DNA of 64,000 bases from Salinarchaeum laminariae (GTDB lineage: Archaea; Halobacteriota; Halobacteria; Halobacteriales; Salinarchaeaceae): the NCBI RefSeq assembly GCF_023204835.1, contig NZ_CP096270.1:1488001-1552000 (forward strand), in the 5' to 3' direction. The position numbers and the translations under genes are program-made. Below are positions 44,228-53,259 of this stretch, piece after piece. The notes below the pieces were generated by a model. The model was not told the DNA's origin, ran no database searches, and saw only the letters and a list, made by a program, of their open reading frames with translations. How positions within the stretch are numbered: position 1 is the first letter of the stretch; every line of letters starts with the position of its first letter.

Positions 44228-45565
44228 ATGCGCCTCGGCCTCGTCGTCAACCCCGTCGCTGGCATGGGCGGACGCGTCGGTCTCAAGGGGACCGACGGGA
44301 AGGTCGAGGCAGCCCGCGACCGCGGCGCAACGCCCCGAGCGCCGGATCGAGCCGCCGAGGCGATGGCGGCCTTCGCGGAGCGACTTCCCGATGCGACCGT
44401 TCTCGCTGGGCCGGGACGGATGGGCGCCGAGGCAGCCACCGCGGCCGGCTTCGAACCGGAGATCGTCGGCGACGTCGATCCCGAGCGCACGCGAGCACCC
44501 GCGACGACCACTGCTGCGGACACGCGGGCGATCGTGAGCGCCTTCGCCGATCGCGGCGTGGACCTCGTGTTGTTCGTCGGCGGTGACGGAACGGCCGTCG
44601 ACGTCGCGGTGGCACTCGACGACGCCGGCGACGCAGCAGCACCCGCCGACGCCGATGAGACGACGGCACCCGCCGACGCCGACGAGACGACGGCACCCGC
44701 CGACGCAGCCGAAGCGACGGAGACCACCGAAATCCCGATGCTCGGCGTCCCGGCCGGCGTCAAGGTCTACTCCTCCGTCTTCGCGGTGACGCCGCGGGAG
44801 GCCGGTCGGATCGCCGCCACGTTCGAACGCGTCGAGGACCGGGAGATCAACGACATCGACGAGGACGCCTACCGCGAGGGTGCCGTCGAGACCGAACTCC
44901 GCGCGGTGCGGCCGGTGCCAGTGGCGGATGGCGTCCAGGCGAGCAAACAGCTCGGCGGCGGTAGCGTCGAGGGTCTCGTCGAGGGGGTCCTTGCGGATCT
45001 CCGGCCCGGGACGGCCTACGTGTTCGGCCCCGGAAGCACCATTGGGGCGATCGAGGACGCACTGGACATCGACGGATCGCCCCTCGGCGTCGACGTCTGG
45101 CGAGCGCCGGACTCCTTCGAGCGCCCGCCGTCCACTGATAAACCGCCGCAGGGCGAACTTCTCGTTCGAGACGGCAGCGCCAGCGAGATCAGAGCGGCGA
45201 CGATCGACGGCTCGTACGACAGATCGTTCGGCGACCCGATCGACGGCCCGTTCGACAGCCCGACCGAGAGCGATTCCGACGACGTCGGATCCGATCCTAC
45301 CCCCACTCCTGGCGACGAAACGGACGTGGTCGTAGTCGTCTCGCCGATCGGCGGTCAGGGGTTCCTCTTCGGGCGGGGGAACCAGCAGATCGCCCCGGAG
45401 GTGATCCGCGCCGCGGAGCTGGCGGTCGTCGGCTCGCGCCGGAAGCTCGACGGCGTCGGCGTGTTGCGCGTCGACACGGACGACGCGGAGCTCGACGAGG
45501 ACCTTCGGGGCTGGCGCAAGGTCCGCGTCGGCCGCGTCGAGCATCGACTGCTGCCCGTCGAGTGA
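44228..45565 (+). CDS. ATP-NAD kinase family protein (NAD kinase-like, haloarchaeal)
   Basis: 445 residues. Starts MRLGLVVNPVAGMGGRVGLK, keeps VLFVGGDGTAVDVAVAL (GGDGT nucleotide loop) and IPMLGVPAGVKVYSSVFAVT. The C-terminal half has GTAYVFGPGSTIGAIEDALD and VVVVSPIGGQGFLFGRGNQQ. Matches a large archaeal NAD-kinase-like family of unsettled substrate. An insertion with a 27-bp tandem coding repeat lies between GGDGT and the next core strand, and a second acidic insertion (DSPTESDSDDVGSDP) follows near residue 355. Confidence 0.85.
   Translation: MRLGLVVNPVAGMGGRVGLKGTDGKVEAARDRGATPRAPDRAAEAMAAFAERLPDATVLAGPGRMGAEAATAAGFEPEIVGDVDPERTRAPATTTAADTRAIVSAFADRGVDLVLFVGGDGTAVDVAVALDDAGDAAAPADADETTAPADADETTAPADAAEATETTEIPMLGVPAGVKVYSSVFAVTPREAGRIAATFERVEDREINDIDEDAYREGAVETELRAVRPVPVADGVQASKQLGGGSVEGLVEGVLADLRPGTAYVFGPGSTIGAIEDALDIDGSPLGVDVWRAPDSFERPPSTDKPPQGELLVRDGSASEIRAATIDGSYDRSFGDPIDGPFDSPTESDSDDVGSDPTPTPGDETDVVVVVSPIGGQGFLFGRGNQQIAPEVIRAAELAVVGSRRKLDGVGVLRVDTDDAELDEDLRGWRKVRVGRVEHRLLPVE
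44632..44712 (+). repeat. 27-bp coding tandem repeat in the NAD-kinase-like gene
   Basis: Three near-identical 27-bp copies encode A-APADADE-TTAPADADE-TTAPADAAE-type nonapeptides. Period 27 keeps the frame. The repeat adds a flexible Ala/Pro/Asp linker to a surface loop, and copy number should vary among relatives. Confidence 0.6.
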
Positions 45566-45736
45566 TTTTTCGGGACTGTCATTACTTGCGCGTTTCTGTC
45601 CAGATTTGGCCCCGTAGCGGCCTCAACGACGTCGTTCGGCACCGAGGCCGGATCGAACTGTGCTGTATTAATACCACGAAAATCAACATCATACGTATAG
45701 TCAAGATTAAGGTCTCCTTGCACGTACCCTGTTCAC
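45566..45736. promoter_or_regulatory. AT-rich promoter region with two palindromes
   Basis: 171 bp upstream of the phoU-like gene. GTATTAATAC (45665-45674) is a perfect 10-bp palindrome and ATACGTAT (45691-45698) a perfect 8-bp palindrome. GATTAAG (45705-45711) about 26-32 nt before the ATG is a likely TATA box, so both palindromes lie just upstream of it. Confidence 0.5.
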
Positions 45737-46768
45737 ATGGAAACCAGGAAAGTTCAACGACTGGGGCCATCGACCCTCGCGATGACCCTGCCGGCGGAGT
45801 GGGCCGGAGAGCACAACGTCGAGAAGGGCGACGAGGTGTCGTTGCGAACCAGCGGCAAAGGAACGCTGACGGTGCTGCCCGAATCCGCCAGCGGCGAGGA
45901 GTCCGAAGCGATCATCCACGCCGACGATCTCGGGGCCGACGCCGTCGAGCGAGCGATCGTCGCCCAGTACGTGCTCGGACGACGGGTCATCCGCGTCGAG
46001 CAGACTGAGGGCGCGCTCGACAGTGAGACCATCAACGCGGTCTATCAGGCCGAGACCCAGCTGATGGGTCTCGGCGTCATCGAGGAGACGCCGGAGTCGA
46101 TCGCGATTCGCTGCTCCGTCGATCCGGAGGACTTCACGCTCGACAATCTCCTCGAGCGGCTCGAATCGACGGGCTCGACGATGCGCGGCGAGGCGGTCAA
46201 GGCCCTCGCGCGTGGCAACCCCGATCTCGCCGAGCGTGCGCTCAACCGCGAACGACAGGCGAACAAGATCTTCGTCCTACTGTTGCGCCTGATCTTCACC
46301 GCTTACCAGAATCCCAACCTCGCCCGAGCGGTCGATCTCGACACCGGCTTCCCGCTCATCGGCTACCGCTCGATCGCGAAGAACCTCGAGCTCACCGCCG
46401 ACAACGCCGAGGACATCGCCGAGATCGTGCTCGAGGCCGACGACAACACCCTCCAGCTCGAGGACTCGGAGATGCGCCGCATCCGCGAGTTCACCGATCA
46501 GGTCGACGAGATCACCGAGCTGGCCGTCCAGGCAGCCGTCGAGCGTGACTACGACATGACGATCGAAGTCCGCGAACGGTTCCACGAGCTTCGCGATCGC
46601 GAAGGCGAGATCCTCGACGACCTCCCGGAGATGGACAACGAGGACCTCCTGCAGGTGCGTGAGGTGCTCGTGAGTCTCGCACAGACCGCGGAGTACGCGA
46701 TGCGGAATGCCGAGATCGCCGCGAACCTCGCGCTCAACGAGGAGAGCGATCACACGACGATCAACTGA
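45737..46768 (+). CDS. AbrB-PhoU phosphate-uptake regulator
   Basis: 343 residues. An N-terminal SpoVT/AbrB-like domain (about 1-48: METRKVQRLGPSTLAMTLPA, EWAGEHNVEKGDEVSLR) precedes two PhoU three-helix repeats (about 110-215 and 220-330). Haloarchaeal AbrB-PhoU proteins are linked to control of Pst phosphate transport, and the AbrB part may bind DNA. No pst genes are adjacent. Terminated by a long inverted repeat. Confidence 0.88.
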   Translation: METRKVQRLGPSTLAMTLPAEWAGEHNVEKGDEVSLRTSGKGTLTVLPESASGEESEAIIHADDLGADAVERAIVAQYVLGRRVIRVEQTEGALDSETINAVYQAETQLMGLGVIEETPESIAIRCSVDPEDFTLDNLLERLESTGSTMRGEAVKALARGNPDLAERALNRERQANKIFVLLLRLIFTAYQNPNLARAVDLDTGFPLIGYRSIAKNLELTADNAEDIAEIVLEADDNTLQLEDSEMRRIREFTDQVDEITELAVQAAVERDYDMTIEVRERFHELRDREGEILDDLPEMDNEDLLQVREVLVSLAQTAEYAMRNAEIAANLALNEESDHTTIN

Positions 46769-46776
46769 AGCCCACC

Positions 46777-46840
46777 TTTTTTCGCGGAGGGTTTCCTCGG
46801 CCGATCGGAGATCGACCTGCGGGAACCCTCCGCCAAAAAA
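46777..46840. terminator. Bidirectional terminator-like inverted repeat
   Basis: TTTTTTCGCGGAGGGTTTCC (46777-46796) and GGGAACCCTCCGCCAAAAAA (46821-46840) pair at 18 of 20 positions around a 24-nt loop. The stem ends in U-runs on either strand. It starts 8 nt after the phoU-like stop. Confidence 0.65.
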
Positions 46841-47258
46841 TCTGGACCAAAAAAGGCCGAGCCTCGCTCCGCTCGGCTCGGGGGTTCTCGTGAGCGAGTT
46901 TCGTGAGCGAACGAGGTGGTTCGAGGCGGCAGAGCCGCCTCGTCATGCCGAAAATCTCCGATTTTCGAGCAGCTCGAAGGACGCTTGCGTCCTTCGGCGA
47001 AGCGCTCGCTCCTACCGTCGCTCGCGGATGCGTGTCCGCACCTCATTCCTCCCCAACCTTCTGCGCTGCTCGGGTTCGCTTTGCTCACCGCTACGCTGCT
47101 CGGCCCTCGCGCGCTAGCTCGCTTGGCCGCTCGCCCGTGCGGGGCTCGCGGCCGAAGCGAGCGCGCGCCAGAGCGCTGGGCCGGAATTGCGACCGTGAAC
47201 TCTCTGACCGAGTGGAGCGTTCCGGAGAAAAGCAACTGGACCGACGCGGGTTCGCAGT
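46841..47258. repeat. Array of short-loop hairpins in a gene-free spacer
   Basis: Perfect stems in order: GCCGAGC/GCTCGGC (46856-46877, 8-nt loop); CGAGGCGGC/GCCGCCTCG (46922-46942, 3-nt loop); CGAAAATC/GATTTTCG (46949-46967, 3-nt loop); CGAAGGACGC/GCGTCCTTCG (46975-46996, 2-nt loop); GCGGA/TCCGC (47024-47039, 6-nt loop). A direct duplication CGTGAGCGA occurs at 46889 and 46902. No protein, tRNA or rRNA was recognised. Open frames here are Ser/Arg-rich and look spurious. The 3' part (47040-47258) is CTCG-rich without clear stems. Confidence 0.65.
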
Positions 47259-47648
47259 TCAGGCGAGCTGCTCGGACTCCCGAAGCCGGTCGGCGAGCCA
47301 GATTGCTGCGGGCACGTCTTCCTCTTCGACGAAACGAACGAGCTCCTCTCCCTCGCGCTCGATCACGATCGTCGGGATGTACTCGATGCCGTACTCCTCG
47401 ACCTTCGGTCCGATCTTGCTCCCGTCGTCGTCCTTCTCGACGGAGTAGTGCTCGATCGCGTCCTCGGGGACCTCTGCGGCCTCCAGCGCGGCGGCGAAAT
47501 CCGGGAGCGCGGCGCGGCAGTCCTTGCACCAGTCGCCGCCCCAGACTTTCACCGTGATCTCGTCGGCGATCGCGGAGAGTGTGTCGACGGTCTCCTCGTG
47601 CGCGTCGGCGCTCCAGGTTGGGGTGGGCTGCATCGTCTCGAGACTCAT
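47259..47648 (-). CDS. Thioredoxin family protein
   Basis: 129 residues. The redox pair Cys41-Lys-Asp-Cys44 lies in VKVWGGDWCKDCRAALPDFA, followed by the cis-Pro segment EYIPTIVIEREGEELVRFVE. An N-terminal extension of about 28 residues precedes the fold. It likely reduces disulfides in the cytoplasm; no partner is adjacent. ATG 47648 was taken; MQPTPTWSADAH six residues later is an alternative. Confidence 0.88.
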   Translation of the reverse strand: MSLETMQPTPTWSADAHEETVDTLSAIADEITVKVWGGDWCKDCRAALPDFAAALEAAEVPEDAIEHYSVEKDDDGSKIGPKVEEYGIEYIPTIVIEREGEELVRFVEEEDVPAAIWLADRLRESEQLA

Positions 47649-47767
47649 TACCGGTCGTTGGCGACTGCGTCGCTTAACGCTGTCTCAACTGGTCGTACCT
47701 GCCGGTCTCTGGAGCGGACTGCGTGGATGGCGGATCCTGCTTGGGATCGACTGGCTCCTGACGACGA

Positions 47768-48205
47768 CTACTCCTCGTCCTCGCCCTCGTAGCGCACCGT
47801 CAGGACGGGCACGTCGCTGGTTCGGACGACCCGCTCGGTGACGCTCCCCAGCAGGTAGCGCTGGAGGCCCGTCCGGCCGTGCGTGCCCATCACGACGAGG
47901 TCAGCACCGGCCTCGGTTGCGTACTCGGTGATCACCTGGTGGGGCTCGCCGTGGCGCTGTTCGCTGGTCATCCGGACCCCTGCAGCTTCCGCGCGCTCGG
48001 CGATCTCGTCGAAGGTTTCCTCGCCGTACTCCTCGAGGGCACCGATGGCGTTGGCATGGCCCGGGCCGGCCTCCGCGTACGCTGCGGAGACGACGTGGAG
48101 TACCAGCAGTTCGGCGTCGTACTGCCGTGCGAGGTCGAGGGCGTGATCCAGGGCGGCGTCGGCGCTTTCGCTACCGTCCGTCGGAAGGAGGATTCGTTCG
48201 TACAT
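47768..48205 (-). CDS. Universal stress protein (UspA family)
   Basis: 145 residues with the full Usp signature: MYERILLPTDGSESADAALD, then VVMGTHGRTGLQRYLLGSVT and VVRTSDVPVLTVRYEG. The G2xG9xG(S/T) ATP-binding pattern is complete, unlike the paralogue at 42574. Acidic tail GEDEE. Confidence 0.93.
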   Translation of the reverse strand: MYERILLPTDGSESADAALDHALDLARQYDAELLVLHVVSAAYAEAGPGHANAIGALEEYGEETFDEIAERAEAAGVRMTSEQRHGEPHQVITEYATEAGADLVVMGTHGRTGLQRYLLGSVTERVVRTSDVPVLTVRYEGEDEE

Positions 48206-48367
48206 ACTCGGCTATTGACGCCCGGGGCCCATAGGTGATGGGCACGAATGCACGGGTCGTCCGAAGACCAGCTCCCAGCATCGACGCCAGTGGGCCGGGG
48301 CTCCGCGACCCCAGCGAGCGCTGCCACTGTCGATACCCGTAAAGGCCCGTCCCCGTTACCTCGGGCC

Positions 48368-49384
48368 ATGTACCGGAGCGTCCTGGAGACGCTGGGCTCG
48401 CCGCTCGTCCAGATCGACGCGCCAGCGGGAGCGACGGTCGCGGCGAAGCTCGAGGCCGCGAACCCCGGTGGCTCCGCGAAGGACCGCCCGGCGCTCGAGA
48501 TGATCCGGGCCGCGGAGCGTGCCGGCGATCTCGAACCGGGCGATCGGCTCGTCGAGCCCACGAGCGGCAACACGGGCATCGGGCTCGCGCTCGTCGCGGC
48601 CGCGCGTGGCTACGAGCTCTCGATCGTGATGCCGTCCTCGAAGTCGAAGGAGCGCCGCCAGCTCATGCGGGCCTACGGTGCCGACGTCGAACTGGTCGAG
48701 GGCGACATCTCTGCCGCTCGCGAGCGAGCCGAGGAGATCGCCGCCGAGGGCGCGATTCTCCTCGAGCAGTTCCGCAATCCTGCCAACCCCAAAGCCCACT
48801 ACGAGACAACGGGCCCCGAAATTCTCGACTCCGTCGACGACCGCGAGATCGACGCGTTCGTCGCTGGCGTCGGCACCGGCGGGACGATCACCGGCGTCGG
48901 CCGCCGGCTCCGTGAGGCGTTCCCCGACGTCGACATCGTCGCGGTCGAACCCGCCGAGAACGCGGTGCTCTCGACCGGCGTGGCCGGCGAAGACGCCTTC
49001 CAGGGGATGGGTCCGGGGTTCGTTAGCGAAAATCTCGATCGTGACCTCCTCGACGACGTGATCGCCGTCTCGCTCGACGACGCCGAGGCGGAGTGCCGCC
49101 GTCTCGCTCGCGAGGAGGGCATTCTCGCCGGGCAATCCTCCGGCGCTGCGAGCCTCGCGGCCCAGCAGATCGCCGAGCGGATCGCGGAGCCGGCGCTGGA
49201 CTGCCCGCCGTCGGGTGCTCGGATCGCAGACGGGGGTGCGGACTCCGGGTCCGCACGGTCGGATTCTGCGGGATCCGACTCTGCCGGATCGGTGTCCGGG
49301 AGCGACTACGACGACTGCCCGCTCGTGGTCACCCTCTTCCCCGACAGCGGAGAGCGATACCTCTCGTCGGGCGTCTTCGAGTAG
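48368..49384 (+). CDS. cysK: Cysteine synthase (PLP-dependent)
   Basis: 338 residues. Fold type II PLP enzyme that makes cysteine from O-acetylserine (or O-phosphoserine) and sulfide. PLP lysine Lys38 in NPGGSAKDRPAL, phosphate loop VEPTSGNTGIGLALVAAARG, GVGTGGTITGVGRRLRE and GEDAFQGMGPGFV. A Ser/Gly/Asp-rich insertion of about 30 residues (GSARSDSAGSDSAGSVSG) sits before the last strand LVVTLFPDSGERYLSSGVF. Start ATG 48368; the longer frame starts in unconserved sequence. Confidence 0.93.
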   Translation: MYRSVLETLGSPLVQIDAPAGATVAAKLEAANPGGSAKDRPALEMIRAAERAGDLEPGDRLVEPTSGNTGIGLALVAAARGYELSIVMPSSKSKERRQLMRAYGADVELVEGDISAARERAEEIAAEGAILLEQFRNPANPKAHYETTGPEILDSVDDREIDAFVAGVGTGGTITGVGRRLREAFPDVDIVAVEPAENAVLSTGVAGEDAFQGMGPGFVSENLDRDLLDDVIAVSLDDAEAECRRLAREEGILAGQSSGAASLAAQQIAERIAEPALDCPPSGARIADGGADSGSARSDSAGSDSAGSVSGSDYDDCPLVVTLFPDSGERYLSSGVFE

Positions 49385-49549
49385 CATCTTCGCTGTAACG
49401 TCGAGTGGGTCGACGAGCGCCGCCTCTGCAGTGACGGCTCGATCGGTGCTTTAAAAACTGTCCTGTCTCGGGGTAGAGACCCCGATTACTGCCGCTGAAC
49501 GGGCATCAACTCTATTACTATCGAACCTCTACGTGGGTAGGATACGGCA

Positions 49550-50998
49550 ATGGGGCCCCAGGAGTTCAAACGACTGTTCCGGCAGCTGGCCGAGAGCACG
49601 CCCGACGTCATCTTCCTGTTCACTGCCGACTGGGAGGAGCTGCTCTTCGTCAACGACGCCTACGAGGAGATCTGGGGCAGGTCGGTAGAGAGCGTCGAGG
49701 CAGATTCGACGGACTTCTTCGAGGGGATCCATCCCGCGGATCGCGACGCCGTCCGCGACGCCATGGAACGAATTACTGCCGGCGAATCCGTCGACATCGA
49801 GTACCGGGTCAACGAGGCCGAGGACTACCAGCGGTGGGTCTGGGCCCGCGGCGATCCGATCCCCGACGAGGACGGCACCATCCGTCACGTCGGCGGCTAC
49901 GTCCGCGACATCACCGACCGAAAACGTCGCGAACGCGAGATCGAACAGGCGCGCGAGCGGCTGCGGCAGGTCATCGACCTCGTCCCCGACCTGATCTTCG
50001 CCAAGAACGCCGACGGCGAGTATATCCTCGCCAACGAGACTGTCGCCGATCTCTACGGCGTCACCGTCGACGACGTCGAGGGCAACACCGATCAGGAGCT
50101 GCTCGCCTCGGAGGAACAGGCCGAACAGTTCCGAGCGGACGACCTCGACGTCATCGAATCCGGCGAGTCGAAGTTCGTCTCCGAGGAGGAGCTTACCGAC
50201 GCCGACGGCGAGGTCCACGTCCTCCAGACCCGAAAGATCCCCTTCTACCCTCCCGGGAGCGACGAGCGGGCCGTCCTCGGCTACGCGCGGGACGTGTCGG
50301 ACCTCAAGGCCTACGAGCGGGAGCTCGAGTCCCAGCGAGACCACCTCGAGCTACTCAACGAAGTGGTGCGCCACGACATCCGCAACGACATGCAGATGGT
50401 CAGGGGTCGGGCGGAGCTGCTCGAGGACCACGTCGACGACGCCGGCCGCGAGCATCTCGACGACCTCGATCGGGCGGCCATCGGCGCGATCGACCGGACG
50501 AAGACTGCCCGCGATCTCACTCAAGCGATGCTCCGTAGCGAGGACGCCACCGAGCCACTCGACCTCAGACGAATCGTCGAGAGCCGGGTCGACGCGATCC
50601 GGTCGCGATATCACCACGCCGAGATCGAGATCGACCGACCGATTCCCGCGACCACCGTCCTCGCGGACGAGCTGCTCGGGTCGGTGCTCGACAACCTACT
50701 CAAAAACGCGATCGTCCACAACGACGACGATCCCACCGTGACCGTCGCAGTCGACCGCGAGGCGCACGTCGCAGCGGTGAGAGTTGCCGACGACGGCCCC
50801 GGGATTCCGCCGGACCGTCGGGACCAGATCTTCGGGAAGGGCGCGAAAGGCCTCGAGAGCTCCGGTACCGGTCTCGGCCTCCACCTCGTGGGCACGATCG
50901 TCGACCAGTACGGCGGCGACGCGCGAGTGACCGACAACGACCCGGAGGGGAGCGTCTTCGTCGTCGAGCTGCCGGTGGCGTCTGGCGAGTCGCAGTAG
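49550..50998 (+). CDS. PAS-PAS sensor histidine kinase
   Basis: 482 residues, cytoplasmic. PAS 1 about 8-125 (STPDVIFLFTADWEELLFVN), a PAS-PAC connector DITDRKRREREIEQARERL, PAS 2 about 140-260 (VPDLIFAKNADGEYILANET). The HisKA-like box EVVRHDIRNDMQMV has His275; this HDIRND form differs from HDLRNP of the kinase at 22395. HATPase: LDNLLKNAIVHN, VADDGPGIPPD and SGTGLGLHLVGTIVDQYGG. No partner regulator is adjacent. Confidence 0.92.
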   Translation: MGPQEFKRLFRQLAESTPDVIFLFTADWEELLFVNDAYEEIWGRSVESVEADSTDFFEGIHPADRDAVRDAMERITAGESVDIEYRVNEAEDYQRWVWARGDPIPDEDGTIRHVGGYVRDITDRKRREREIEQARERLRQVIDLVPDLIFAKNADGEYILANETVADLYGVTVDDVEGNTDQELLASEEQAEQFRADDLDVIESGESKFVSEEELTDADGEVHVLQTRKIPFYPPGSDERAVLGYARDVSDLKAYERELESQRDHLELLNEVVRHDIRNDMQMVRGRAELLEDHVDDAGREHLDDLDRAAIGAIDRTKTARDLTQAMLRSEDATEPLDLRRIVESRVDAIRSRYHHAEIEIDRPIPATTVLADELLGSVLDNLLKNAIVHNDDDPTVTVAVDREAHVAAVRVADDGPGIPPDRRDQIFGKGAKGLESSGTGLGLHLVGTIVDQYGGDARVTDNDPEGSVFVVELPVASGESQ

Positions 50999-51201
50999 CA
51001 GTAGTTTCTGAGACGCTGTGATCGCCGAGTACCACGTCTGGGTCTCGGTCGAGTGACTGATCGGAGGGATGGCGCCGAAAGAAAAGCAGTCGAATATCGG
51101 ATGCCGGATTCGGCATCCGGCGTCGGGCCGAAGCGTGGGTCGTCGGTCGCAGAATAGCGGTTCGGTACCGCTATCTTCCGTTCTGCTATCGCTCGATTCC
51201 G

Positions 51202-53259
51202 TTAGTTTCGCCGGCGTGCGAGCAGTGCGGCGCCCAGCAGCGCGACCAGTGCGACAGCGATACCGAAGCCGGGGGAGCCGTCGTCAGAGTCCCCGCTGGA
51301 GTCGTTCATGTCGCCGTCCATGCTCGCTTCGTCGCTCGAGTCGTCGCTGGAGTCGTCGCCGCTACTGTCGCCACCGTCGTCGGTGGGGACGTCGATCCCG
51401 GCGCTCGCCATCAGCGGGCCGCCCGCTGCGGTGTAGGGACCGTCGGCGGCACCCTCGCTCTCGACGAAGGTGTACGTCTCGTCGCCGTCGGAGTCGTAGT
51501 GGGCCATCGCGAACACGTCGCCACTCGATTCCAGCGGCGCGTCGAGCGTGATCTCCACGTTCTCGTGCGTGCCGGGGCCGAGGTACTCGCTCGTGCCGCG
51601 GACGCTGTCGAACACTGCACCGTCTGCGAGCGTCGCGTCGTGCACCGTGACGAAGCCGCCGTTCTGGAGCGTGACGGAGTCGACCGTGATCGTCTCGCCG
51701 TTCTCGGCGGTCTGCTCGCTAATCGCGATGTGGGCCGGGATGTCGACCATCGCGGCCGTCATGACGATGTCGCCCCCGCTGGTGTACGGTCCGTCGTTCT
51801 CGCCCTCGCTCTCGAGGAAGGTGTAGGACTCGTCACCGTCGGTGTCCTGGTGGGCCATCGCGTAGAACGTGTGTGACTCGTCGACGGGCTCGTCGAGCAT
51901 GATCGTCACGTCCGTGTGGACGCCGGCATCGAGGTACTCGCTCGTGCCGGCAACGCTGCCGAAGACCGAGCCGTTCGTCAGCGTCTCGTCGTGGATCGTG
52001 ACGAAGCCACCCTCCGAGAGGTCGACGCGCTCGACCGTGACGGTCGTGCCGTCACTGGACTGGTGGACGAAGTCGACGGACGCCGAGACGGACACCATGC
52101 CGCTGTCCATCACGATGTCACCGTCGTCGGTGTAGGGACCGTCGTTCTCGCCCTCGCTCTCGGGGAAGGTGTAGGTCTGGTCGTCGTCGGTGTCCTGGTG
52201 CGCCATCGCGAACAGCGAGTCGTTCGCGGTGAGGGAGTCGTTCAGCATGACCGTCACGTCCCGGTGAAGACCCGGCTCGAGGTACTCGCTGGTACCGCGG
52301 ATGCTGTCGAAGACCGCACCGTCACCGAGCGAGGAGTCGTGCATCGTCACGAACCCGCCCTCGGGCAGGTAGACGGAGTCGACTATGACGTGGTTGCCGC
52401 CCGTCGTCTGGGCCTCGAACGTGGTGGCGGCCGTGTCGGCCAGGGTGGCCTGGGCGGGCGCCATCACGATATTGCCGCCGGCGTCGGTGTAGGGACCGTC
52501 AGCCTCCCCGTCGCTCTCGGGGAAGGTGTAGGTCTGGTCGTCGTCGGAGTCCGTGTGGGCCATGTGGAAGACCTGCTGGGACTCGTTCAGCGGGTCGTCG
52601 AGCTGGACGCGAACGTTCTCGTGAACGCCCGCTTCGAGGTACTCGCTGGTCCCTCGGATGCTGTCGAACACCGCGCCGTCGGCGAGCGTCGCGTCGTGGA
52701 CCGTGACGAACCCGCCCTCGGCGAGTTCGACGCGGTCGACGATCACGGAGTCGCCGGTCGTCGGCTGGTCGCTCGCGGACACCGTCGCGGTCGCGGTGAT
52801 CGTCGCGGCGTCCATCACGATGTTTCCGTCCATCGTGTAGGGACCGTCGACCTCGCCGTTACTCGCGACGAAGGAGTACGCGCGGTCACCGTTCGAGTCC
52901 ATGTGCGCCATGGCGTGGTAGGTGCCCGAATCCTGTGGCGATTCGAGCGTGACCGTCACGTTCTCGTGCGTGCCCGCGGCGAGATAGCCGCTCGTTCCGA
53001 CGACGCTCCCGAAGGTGTTGCCCTCGGTTAGCGAGCCGTCGTGGATCGTGACGAACCCACCCTCTGCGAGGGTGACTTCGTCGACTGTGATCGTCGTTCC
53101 GCCGGAGGTCTGGTTCGAGATGGAGACGCTCGTCGAGGCCATCTCGTCCTGTGCCGCGCTGGTCGTCGTCGTCGTACTCGCGCTGACGGACGCGGCACCC
53201 GCGATGGCGGCCATCACGAGTACCACGACCATTGCCAGTGCCGGTAGCCTTCGTGGCAT
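51202..53259 (-). CDS. Five-repeat DUF7282-type surface protein with PGF-CTERM anchor
   Basis: 685 residues. A signal peptide MPRRLPALAMVVVLVMAAIA is followed by five repeats of about 110 residues, each with EGGFVT(I/V/M)HD, a VxGTSxYL segment, MAHxDxxxD and DGPYT (the DUF7282 pattern, from memory). A low-complexity Asp/Ser spacer then leads to GSPGFGIAVALVALLGAALL plus ARRRN, the PGF-CTERM signal cut by archaeosortase A and attached to lipid. Several NxS/T sites suggest N-glycosylation. Role unknown; extracellular. Confidence 0.85.
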   Translation of the reverse strand: MPRRLPALAMVVVLVMAAIAGAASVSASTTTTTSAAQDEMASTSVSISNQTSGGTTITVDEVTLAEGGFVTIHDGSLTEGNTFGSVVGTSGYLAAGTHENVTVTLESPQDSGTYHAMAHMDSNGDRAYSFVASNGEVDGPYTMDGNIVMDAATITATATVSASDQPTTGDSVIVDRVELAEGGFVTVHDATLADGAVFDSIRGTSEYLEAGVHENVRVQLDDPLNESQQVFHMAHTDSDDDQTYTFPESDGEADGPYTDAGGNIVMAPAQATLADTAATTFEAQTTGGNHVIVDSVYLPEGGFVTMHDSSLGDGAVFDSIRGTSEYLEPGLHRDVTVMLNDSLTANDSLFAMAHQDTDDDQTYTFPESEGENDGPYTDDGDIVMDSGMVSVSASVDFVHQSSDGTTVTVERVDLSEGGFVTIHDETLTNGSVFGSVAGTSEYLDAGVHTDVTIMLDEPVDESHTFYAMAHQDTDGDESYTFLESEGENDGPYTSGGDIVMTAAMVDIPAHIAISEQTAENGETITVDSVTLQNGGFVTVHDATLADGAVFDSVRGTSEYLGPGTHENVEITLDAPLESSGDVFAMAHYDSDGDETYTFVESEGAADGPYTAAGGPLMASAGIDVPTDDGGDSSGDDSSDDSSDEASMDGDMNDSSGDSDDGSPGFGIAVALVALLGAALLARRRN

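Noticed and set aside
46707..47557. Several overlapping open frames in the hairpin spacer
   Set aside because: All are Ser/Arg-rich with no acidic bias, and stem sequences alone explain their length. Treated as non-coding.
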